Positions 1-5,820 of a DNA stretch of 21,564 bases are shown here, in pieces; position 1 is the first letter of the stretch, and every line of letters begins with the position of its first letter. Source of the stretch: a virus; IMG/VR virus record IMGVR_UViG_3300035698_018032, positions 1-21,564 of that record. One strand, given 5' to 3'. Position numbers and translations under genes: made by a program. The notes under the pieces were generated by a model. The model saw nothing but the letters and a program-made list of their open reading frames with translations. It had not been told where the DNA came from and did no database searches.

Positions 1-3
1 CAT
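1..3 (-). other. Possible start codon of a further gene
   Basis: The three bases at the left edge read ATG on the minus strand, with AGGAAG 4-5 bases before it, 8 bases after the stop of the last fibre gene. It is likely the start of the next gene of the operon; its product lies outside the window. Confidence 0.45.
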
Positions 4-11
4 GGGTCTTC

Positions 12-2099
12 CTATTCTGGGAATGCATAATATTCAAGATCGCACATCAACGAATCGCCAAGACCAATCGATGCATTTGTCAGACAGCTTCCAGTTCCGT
101 GCACATGTATGTCGCTTACGCTATGTGATCTGGGAGAAATGAAGGCATTGAACATGTTCCTCGTTCCTGCTGGAGATACCGTGTGCATCCCCATATTTAC
201 TGACTGCTGGAATGCTAACCCGCTTTGGTAAGGGAGCATAAGCTGAAGTTTCTGGGCTCCGATCCCTGACAGGTGACACGTCTCCAGGTTCATGTGATAT
301 GACACGAGTCCAGAACGATTTATGTGGTACTGTGCTCGGTTCTTCGCAAACTTTGGCTCTTTCCCTGAATCGTTCAGGAAATACGTGCGAGACGCCGCAC
401 CGTTCATTCCCGATTCCATATCAAACGCTGTCTCTTCGTTGAATCTTCCAATCCCATCCGAATCAGATAGCTCCGTCACGGTCCAGTCATCCGAGCTGTT
501 CATCGTCATCTTGAACGATCCGATGCATACGCATGGGTTGGAGTGGTAATCAGACACATCCACAGACTCGATACTCCAGAAAGACCCTTGTGTACTGGCT
601 GATCCAGACGATGGAGTCCCAATTCTCGCTGCCTCTGGGCAAGTGGTAGCCCTTGGATCTTTCGAAATCATGAAAGCAATCGAGGTCTCCGCATCGTTAG
701 GCACTGCATACAGGAAGAATGGAATATCTCTAATCCATGCGACCCATTTCTTGTTCCCAAACAGGTTTCCAGCTATCTCGGAATCACCGTTGCTGTCTGT
801 GAAACTTTGGTCTGCTGTGACATCGATGGTCTTGAGGCACCCAGAATAATTAGCATCGGCGACTGTGATCCTACCGACATTCATTGAGCTGAGAGCTGTC
901 CCATCCTGACTGGTGACCTTGAATGTTCCAGTCCTCACTTCGTAATTTATTCCCAGATTGGCGACTCCCGGCTGAGAAATTACGGCAGAATTCTTTAGAG
1001 CAACGAATCCATCATCATCAACGGTAAATTCCGTAGTGTCGAAGGAGGCCACTCCCGCGTCGTTCGTATTTCCTGGAGAAGCTGCCACTGCTGTCGCAAC
1101 CTGGACTCCTAACGAGATGGTGTTCGGAGATCTGCTGACGACTGAGATTGCTGACTCACCAGTATTTGCGATTGCTGACGCCTCAAAAACGAGACCGCCA
1201 GTCGCATTCGGAACGACTGGATTCACGCCCATCCCAGCTACCGAATCAACCGTTATTCCCCGGAACGAAAGCCCAGCCCCTGACAATGTCACGTATCCAT
1301 TCGAATCGACCTCAAATTGTGTGTCGTCGAACGATACGAGTCCTGAATCGAACTTGTCTTTTGGAGCCCCTGTTCTTGCCGTACCCACCTGCACTTCAAT
1401 ATTCAGAGCGTTTGCTGCTCGGGAGTGAGTAGCTACAGGAGCGTCCAGGTTGGTAGCGTTGCCCACCGTATTTCCAATCAGGGAAATTACCCCAACCGTG
1501 GGGACTACAAGATCTGCACCTGGTTTCGTGATGAAATCAGCGTCAATCGAGTTGATCGATGCCCCCTTCCCACCTGTAAGGGAAACGTATCCATTCCTAT
1601 CCACGATGAAATCAGCGTCGCTGAAAGAACATATCCCAGAATCCATATTATGTGCTGGTGGTCCTGTACGCTCTGTCGCCACCTGAACTTCGATGTTGAA
1701 CGAGTTCTCCGCCCTGCTGTGCGTTTCAATTGGCACAGTATGGTTTGCTACCGCCGTACCCAGGATATCAACGTAACCGCCCCCGTCTGGGACAACTGGC
1801 TGCAACCCAGGAAATGTCACTGAATCGACAGTGGACCTCAGGAAAGGTGATGACGAAGAGGTCGCTTCGAACCTCACCCAATCAGCATCTCCATTGGATT
1901 TGAACTTGATAAGCTGCCATACCTCGCCCTCATATCCGGTGCTCGGATTATTGCCCACTCGCCAATTGGTGAGCAGGCAATAATTCCTATCCAGAGATAT
2001 GGGACGTCGCTTCGCCTCTACGCAGGGTACGAGGTTGAACCTAGGTCCAGAGTACCGATCGTTTTGCAAACTTTCTGGAGGAATCCCAGTTTTTTTCAT
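12..2099 (-). CDS. Large repeat-containing tail fibre or spike
   Basis: 695 residues, ATG at 2099 overlapping the upstream stop; no good ribosome binding site, so translation is probably coupled. Residues 1-85 (IPPESLQNDRYSGPRFNLVP, RNYCLLTNWRVGNN, GEVWQLIKFKSNGDADWVRF) may be the attachment domain. Residues about 88-370 are three repeats of about 96 residues, each with an (I/V)DS(V/I)xAD or VDSVxxxG opening, a PVVP or LVVP strand, an HSRA or SRSP strand, (I/V)EVQVxTxRTG-like strand and a (D/E)FxVDxxG(Y/F)V(S/T/A)L end. The C-terminal 325 residues are non-repeated beta sequence (WVAWIRDIPFFLYAVPNDAE; MNGAASRTYFLNDSG; MNLETCHLSGIGAQKLQLML; DIHVHGTGSC) and probably carry receptor binding. No hydrolase active site was recognised, so depolymerase activity is not claimed. 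Confidence 0.65.
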   Translation of the reverse strand: MKKTGIPPESLQNDRYSGPRFNLVPCVEAKRRPISLDRNYCLLTNWRVGNNPSTGYEGEVWQLIKFKSNGDADWVRFEATSSSSPFLRSTVDSVTFPGLQPVVPDGGGYVDILGTAVANHTVPIETHSRAENSFNIEVQVATERTGPPAHNMDSGICSFSDADFIVDRNGYVSLTGGKGASINSIDADFITKPGADLVVPTVGVISLIGNTVGNATNLDAPVATHSRAANALNIEVQVGTARTGAPKDKFDSGLVSFDDTQFEVDSNGYVTLSGAGLSFRGITVDSVAGMGVNPVVPNATGGLVFEASAIANTGESAISVVSRSPNTISLGVQVATAVAASPGNTNDAGVASFDTTEFTVDDDGFVALKNSAVISQPGVANLGINYEVRTGTFKVTSQDGTALSSMNVGRITVADANYSGCLKTIDVTADQSFTDSNGDSEIAGNLFGNKKWVAWIRDIPFFLYAVPNDAETSIAFMISKDPRATTCPEAARIGTPSSGSASTQGSFWSIESVDVSDYHSNPCVCIGSFKMTMNSSDDWTVTELSDSDGIGRFNEETAFDMESGMNGAASRTYFLNDSGKEPKFAKNRAQYHINRSGLVSYHMNLETCHLSGIGAQKLQLMLPYQSGLAFQQSVNMGMHTVSPAGTRNMFNAFISPRSHSVSDIHVHGTGSCLTNASIGLGDSLMCDLEYYAFPE
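990..1838 (-). repeat. Three ~290-bp coding repeats in the 695-aa fibre gene
   Basis: The HSRA/HSRA/VSRS positions at residues 127, 225 and 321 give a period of 96-98 residues. Units one and two are closest; unit three is more diverged. They are much more diverged than the repeats of the 822-aa fibre. Confidence 0.75.
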
Positions 2100-2332
2100 T
2101 AATCAGGTCTTTTGAAGCTGGTCATGGCTATATTTTTACGGCATTCGTCGTTGCTGTCGATCTCTTCACAGAATTTATCATATGCTGACAGGAGCTGTGA
2201 GCGTCGAGCACGCATCTCATCGAGCTTTTTCGAGTCGTTCATAAGTAACGCATCCACGATATCCTCTAGTGGATACTCCTTAGTAAGGGATAGAACGTCC
2301 TTGATCGACCTTTTAGTTCCGTCAGAGTACAC
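2099..2332 (-). CDS. Small helical protein, GTG start
   Basis: 77 residues. The start is a GTG at 2332 with GGGGA 5-6 bases before it; no ATG fits. The sequence starts with a short beta-like part (MYSDGTKRSIKDVLSLTKEY) and goes on as helix (PLEDIVDALLMNDSKKLDEM; RRSQLLSAYDKFCEEIDSND), ending in a basic tail. I do not recognise a family. It lies between the coiled-coil gene and the last fibre gene and overlaps the latter's start (TAATG), so it is probably made in proportion with that fibre. A fibre assembly or attachment role is possible. Confidence 0.5.
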   Translation of the reverse strand: MYSDGTKRSIKDVLSLTKEYPLEDIVDALLMNDSKKLDEMRARRSQLLSAYDKFCEEIDSNDECRKNIAMTSFKRPD

Positions 2333-2343
2333 TATGATCCCCG

Positions 2344-2718
2344 TTATATGATTATCTTTTCGAGTATCGCTTCTGAGGCTTTTCTCTCCCTGAGGACCAG
2401 ATCTTTTTCTTTTTTTTCCTCTTCGTTCAAGCCATACCTATTTTCTATGTATTTAAGCTTGTCAAGCCTGTCAACGATTTCATCGTTGATACGCTGTTGC
2501 TTTTTTATCTTCTCTTCATGGGGCGCGTGTATGTTTTCTTTCCACCGCTCGTATTCTGGCTGCAGATCTTTCTTGGCCTGCTCCAGCTCCCTGATCGTCA
2601 TCTTCTCACGCCCCCTTGGACACGGCACATCATCTTGCAGCTCTAGGCAATGCCATGGATACCCTTCTGGGAGTCGTTTCCTGTTGTCTGCTGGAGCTCT
2701 CTGGACTGCTAAGTACAT
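2344..2718 (-). CDS. Small coiled-coil protein between fibre genes
   Basis: 124 residues, ATG at 2718, two bases after the stop of the fibre gene; the ribosome binding site is weak (AGG 8 bases before), so translation may depend on coupling. Residues 1-40 are Pro/Arg-rich with two Cys (PWHCLELQDDVPCPRGREK). Residues about 41-124 are strongly charged helix, likely a coiled coil (IRELEQAKKDLQPEYERWKE; KIKKQQRINDEIVDRLDKLK; LNEEEKKEKDLVLRERKA). A run of eight A on the coding strand (2417-2410) encodes the EKK part. Small helical proteins in fibre clusters can be assembly chaperones or virion parts, but nothing here proves either. Confidence 0.55.
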   Translation of the reverse strand: MYLAVQRAPADNRKRLPEGYPWHCLELQDDVPCPRGREKMTIRELEQAKKDLQPEYERWKENIHAPHEEKIKKQQRINDEIVDRLDKLKYIENRYGLNEEEKKEKDLVLRERKASEAILEKIII

Positions 2719-2720
2719 AT

Positions 2721-3914
2721 TTATGGCCTGGTTGCGACTACGTTTAGATATATGTAGTCCATGTGTATTTGTGATGTCGTTATGCTAGTTGCTACATAAT
2801 GAATATACATGTCTACGCTGGATGCTGGGATGTTGGTTGTTTGTACCACCTGGGAGACGTCGTCTATGAAATATTCAACACTGGTGCCAGCAGCATTCGT
2901 CACGATGGCAAATTTATGCCATCCTGTCGTGTCGTCAATCAACGTTGAAAATGCCGTTTCAGATGATGCAGCTTCATTTACACATTCCCAAACGTCGGTT
3001 CCGTAGAGGTACCTGAAATATAGCCCATTTGCAGGAGACACATTTACTGTATCTCCCCATCCCATTTGAATTTGGTCACCTGACGCTGCTACGGCCGCCC
3101 AATTTATCATTACTTCAAACGTGGCTGCCCCACCTGTGGTTCGGTACCAATTTGAATAAAAATGATTATTCGCAATCGCCACTACGCCTGGATGTCCTAT
3201 TTCTCCTAGGGACGTATCTCCCTGTCCACTTCCTGCCCATCCCCATCCTTGAGTAAGACCTTGGGAAACAGCCACAAAATCTGTATAAGCCGAAGTAGTG
3301 GGAGCTCCAGTCGGAAACCCCCCTCCACCTGCTGCGTCCTGGAAGGTAGGCAGGGCAGCTGCACCATTAGATGTAAGTACCTGAGCAGATGTCCCGACAC
3401 CAGATATACTCTGCTGAGCTGCTGTGGTTGTCGTGCCCCCACAGAGTACCGCGTATGCTGTGTGGGTTGTCCTTCCAGTTCCACCGCCAGCGACGACCGC
3501 TGTCCCATAAGCAGGATTGGATGACCCTCCAGTGCTCACCAAAGGAACACCTGCTGTACCAGACGGTGCCACCGAGGTGACTGCATTGGATGCTCCGGCG
3601 ATTACCGTCCCGTACTGCGTTACAGCGTTCGCTGTGACTGCTGAAGTACCGTTCCCTGTCAGCACTCCGGTCAGTGTAGTGGCTCCTGTACCCCCACCAG
3701 CGACGACTGCCGTACCATAGGCTGGATTGGATGAAGAACCCGCGCTAACCAAAGGAACGCCTGATGTGGCAGATGGTTCCACGCTTGTGACGCCATTCGA
3801 GGTAGTGGCAATCACCGTTCCGTACTGCGTCACGGTGCTGCCGGTAAAAGCTCCTGCTCCATCGGCCGTGATGATTCCGGTAGCTGTCAGATTTATGCTG
3901 TTCTGTATTGCCAT
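2721..3914 (-). CDS. Tail fibre with repeats and LamG-like C-terminus
   Basis: 397 residues, ATG at 3914 with AAGGA 8 bases before it, inside the end of the HNH gene. Residues 29-98 and 99-168 are two 70-residue repeats: TQYGTVIA, then (S/A)SNxVTSVxPS, GVPLVS, SSNPAYGTAVVAGGGTG and a Thr-rich end. The second diverges at its end (CGGTTTTAAQQS). Residues 172-190 (VGTSAQVLTSNGAAALPTF) are a common fibre linker. Residues about 205-397 look like a LamG/concanavalin-like beta-sandwich: AIANNHFYSNWYRTTGGAAT, FEVMINWAA, GLYFRYLYGTDVWECVNEAA, WHKFAIVTNAAGTSVEYFID. Such domains often bind sugars, so the tip may recognise a surface glycan. This is inferred from pattern alone. Confidence 0.68.
   Translation of the reverse strand: MAIQNSINLTATGIITADGAGAFTGSTVTQYGTVIATTSNGVTSVEPSATSGVPLVSAGSSSNPAYGTAVVAGGGTGATTLTGVLTGNGTSAVTANAVTQYGTVIAGASNAVTSVAPSGTAGVPLVSTGGSSNPAYGTAVVAGGGTGRTTHTAYAVLCGGTTTTAAQQSISGVGTSAQVLTSNGAAALPTFQDAAGGGGFPTGAPTTSAYTDFVAVSQGLTQGWGWAGSGQGDTSLGEIGHPGVVAIANNHFYSNWYRTTGGAATFEVMINWAAVAASGDQIQMGWGDTVNVSPANGLYFRYLYGTDVWECVNEAASSETAFSTLIDDTTGWHKFAIVTNAAGTSVEYFIDDVSQVVQTTNIPASSVDMYIHYVATSITTSQIHMDYIYLNVVATRP
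3411..3830 (-). repeat. Two 210-bp coding repeats in the 397-aa fibre gene
   Basis: The two units encode 70 residues each and share TQYGTVIA, GVPLVS and SSNPAYGTAVVAGGGTG. A degenerate copy of the same unit is present in the 338-aa fibre on the other side of the HNH gene. Confidence 0.8.
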
Positions 3915-3918
3915 TATT

Positions 3919-4377
3919 TCATTTCCTTGAACGAAGCTTTTCGTTTCGACATAGCTTGCACATTCTGGTCCTGTATTTTCCTTGGGGAGTGAAATCTTCG
4001 ATATCTTTCATTATGCCGCAAACCTTGCATTCTCTATTCTCTGGCTCTAGGTATTCAACACCCTTATTCCAAGGACGCTTGCCTTTGCGTGCTTCGCTCA
4101 TTGCTTTCCGATGAGATTCGCTCATCTTCTTGCCTTTCCACCATGACAATGGATTAACTGCAAATGTTTCTTTTGCATGACATGACCGACACAGGGTTTG
4201 TCCGTTTTTCAAACAGAACCTATGGTCCTCATGGTCTTTCCAAGGCAATATGTGATGTGCATGAAGGTCCTCCGTTGACCCACATTCTGTACACCTTCCA
4301 TCGTCTCTGGATATGACATCCTCACTCCAATCCCTGCATGCTTTGCATCTTCTGCTTTTTCCACCCAATCTAGACAT
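3919..4377 (-). CDS. HNH homing-type endonuclease
   Basis: 152 residues from the ATG at 4377, which has GAGGTG a few bases before it; an in-frame GTG two codons earlier overlaps that site and is less likely. The HNH nuclease core has C29-x-x-C32, the LHAHHILPW motif (His41/His42), Asn58 and C63-R-S-C66-H67, with the Cys pairs expected to bind structural zinc. Residues 80-106 (WKGKKMSESHRKAMSEARKG and the following RPWNKG) look like a NUMOD3-type DNA-binding motif known from phage homing endonucleases. Further CxxC pairs (C11/C14; C117/C120 with C140/C143) suggest extra zinc ribbons. Free-standing genes of this kind nick or cut related DNA and spread by recombination into it. It lies between two fibre genes and looks AT-richer than they do, which suggests a separate origin. 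Confidence 0.85.
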   Translation of the reverse strand: MSRLGGKSRRCKACRDWSEDVISRDDGRCTECGSTEDLHAHHILPWKDHEDHRFCLKNGQTLCRSCHAKETFAVNPLSWWKGKKMSESHRKAMSEARKGKRPWNKGVEYLEPENRECKVCGIMKDIEDFTPQGKYRTRMCKLCRNEKLRSRK

Positions 4378-4386
4378 ACTCACCTC

Positions 4387-4401
4387 ATATTTGGCAAATA
4401 T
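4387..4401. repeat. 15-base palindrome before the HNH gene
   Basis: ATATTTG and CAAATAT flank one central base. It lies in the 40-base gap between the 338-aa fibre and the HNH gene, directly before the HNH ribosome binding site GAGGTG. It could be an operator, a hairpin near the translation start, or a trace of the insertion of the HNH gene. Confidence 0.55.
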
Positions 4402-4417
4402 ACCAGGTTATTAGCTT

Positions 4418-5434
4418 CTACGCAATGGTCCAGTTTCCTGTCGACGAAAGGACACACCAAGCCGTATTTGCCACCACACAAACCAGCGTAAGAGAGCCAA
4501 ACTGGTCGACTGCTGTGAGCGATCCGCCTACACCCACCGTCGTTGTCGAAGCCGTGAAGTTGATGTATTCCCCGGCATTCTGTGCGACAACGGGAAGACC
4601 AGCTCCGATGTTGGTCAATTCGATAAGTTCCCCTACAGCAGCCGTGGTAGGAAGTGTGTAGGTGATGGTCGTGCCACGATTACCGATATACCCATTCGAT
4701 ACAGCCAGTGCCTGTGTGGCTGCAGTGACCACAGTCCATGTAGTCAAAAACGAAGATGCCTGGTAGCTCGGATTGACACCTGCACCATTTGAGGTGAGCA
4801 CAAAACCAGCTGTACCTACCGCTACGGTATCTAGAGCATTTGAAGCTCCACCTACCACCGTTTCATACTGAGGTACGAGGCTAGCTGTGATTGGTGAGCT
4901 TCCGTTTCCACTCAGGACACCAGTGAGAGACCCTGTGGATTCCAGAAGACCAGCAGCTCCTACCGTGACGATACCATACTGCGTAAGGGTAGCAGAAGGA
5001 AATGAGATCTCTCCTGCGCTTGTCACTTCCAACAAGCTCGTCCCTGAGGATGGATCAACGTTAGCCGCTGCATCCGTGGTGAGCTTGAAGGTCTGGCTAT
5101 CGTCGTTGTCTACTCCCCATGAGTAGGCTCTTGCTGATCCAATCGACCACTCGTCGTAGATATCACCTGCTGATGTTCCCCCGATGAGCTGAGAAATCTT
5201 GGATGAAGATCCTGCGGTATTGTCGTTGTTCTGAAGAAGGATGAACTTGGTGCTGCCAGCGAACGTTGCTGTCGCATCAAGGTTTCCATCGTCATCGATG
5301 ATGATTCCCGAGTTCTGGATAATATATCCAGTCGTCCCATCGTAGCGAGCAATGGCATTATCTGTGGAAGGCGGCGTTCCCGACACGGTACCTATCGGAC
5401 CGCCACCAGCTGACCCCTTGAAAAATTGACTCAT
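4418..5434 (-). CDS. Tail fibre, modular, with shared fibre repeat
   Basis: 338 residues, ATG at 5434 in a 4-base overlap with the previous stop. Residues 1-50 (GTVSGTPPSTDNAIARYDGT and IIQNSGIIIDDDGN) are a common phage-fibre opening. Residues about 55-150 (KISQLIGGTSAGDIYDEWSI, AYSWGVDNDDSQTFKLTTDA) match a module I know from other fibres. Residues about 150-225 carry TQYGIVTVGAAG, LTGVLSGNGSSPITA, and QYETVVGGASNALDTVAVGT, the same repeat type as in the 397-aa fibre. The C-terminal 115 residues (WTVVTAATQALAVSNGYIGN, ITYTLPTTAAVGELIEL, SLTLVCVVANTAWCVLSSTG) form a common C-terminal beta domain, probably the receptor-binding or trimerising end. The gene is followed by a 40-base gap and the HNH gene. 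Confidence 0.68.
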   Translation of the reverse strand: MSQFFKGSAGGGPIGTVSGTPPSTDNAIARYDGTTGYIIQNSGIIIDDDGNLDATATFAGSTKFILLQNNDNTAGSSSKISQLIGGTSAGDIYDEWSIGSARAYSWGVDNDDSQTFKLTTDAAANVDPSSGTSLLEVTSAGEISFPSATLTQYGIVTVGAAGLLESTGSLTGVLSGNGSSPITASLVPQYETVVGGASNALDTVAVGTAGFVLTSNGAGVNPSYQASSFLTTWTVVTAATQALAVSNGYIGNRGTTITYTLPTTAAVGELIELTNIGAGLPVVAQNAGEYINFTASTTTVGVGGSLTAVDQFGSLTLVCVVANTAWCVLSSTGNWTIA

Positions 5435-5766
5435 GAGGATCTCTTTATGCTATAGCCTGTTTCATAAAGTGTGCCAGCGCTAGCAGTACCCTTAACGTAA
5501 AGTTCTCTACCTTTAGGCCATGCAGCTCTGTCGCCCTCTTTATTTGCCTGAACATCGAGAACAAAAGTCCCACCTGCAGGGATTATATCTTGATCGTTCA
5601 CCCCATCCCAGCTGATCGTGACATCTTGCAGACTGCCGTTGTACATCTTGTAGATTGCGAGATCGAAATCGAATCCACCAGCAGCGACGACTGCGTATGT
5701 TCCCGTCAGACTAGCACAGCTGAAGGTATGCATCGTCACTGGTTCAAGTCTATTCGTAGCTGCCAT
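5431..5766 (-). CDS. Small beta-rich fibre-region protein
   Basis: 111 residues from the ATG at 5766. A TTG four codons earlier is in frame, but the ATG has GGAG 6 bases before it and the TTG overlaps that site. The sequence (LTGTYAVVAAGGFDFDLAIYKMYN, in pieces; then QDVTISWDGVNDQDIIPAGG and TFVLDVQANKEGDRAAW) resembles short beta-sandwich proteins often found beside phage fibre genes, with a YNGS strand, a DG turn, an IPAGG turn and a final YVKGTASAGTLYETGY strand. No function is known for them; a small fibre cap, adaptor or receptor-binding part is possible. It overlaps the next start by ATGA. Confidence 0.62.
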   Translation of the reverse strand: MAATNRLEPVTMHTFSCASLTGTYAVVAAGGFDFDLAIYKMYNGSLQDVTISWDGVNDQDIIPAGGTFVLDVQANKEGDRAAWPKGRELYVKGTASAGTLYETGYSIKRSS

Positions 5767-5794
5767 TTTTAACTCCAAGCATTGGTTAGATTAA

Positions 5795-5814
5795 GCCCCT
5801 CCCGAAGGAGGGGC
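5795..5814 (-). terminator. UUCG-loop hairpin after the 822-aa fibre gene
   Basis: On the minus strand GCCCCTCC and GGAGGGGC form a perfect 8-bp stem around a TTCG tetraloop, 6 bases after the fibre stop codon. UUCG closed by C-G is an unusually stable RNA loop. The following TTAATCTAACC is a poor T tract, so this may be an inefficient terminator or an mRNA stabiliser. The next gene starts 29 bases on. Confidence 0.55.
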
Positions 5815-5820
5815 AGGATG

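Noticed and set aside
12-2099. Last fibre as a polysaccharide depolymerase
   Set aside because: No right-handed helix repeat pattern or catalytic motif could be recognised from the sequence.
2410-2417. A8 run in the 124-aa gene as a programmed frameshift site
   Set aside because: No conserved downstream structure or useful second frame was seen; the run simply encodes Lys/Glu-rich coiled coil.
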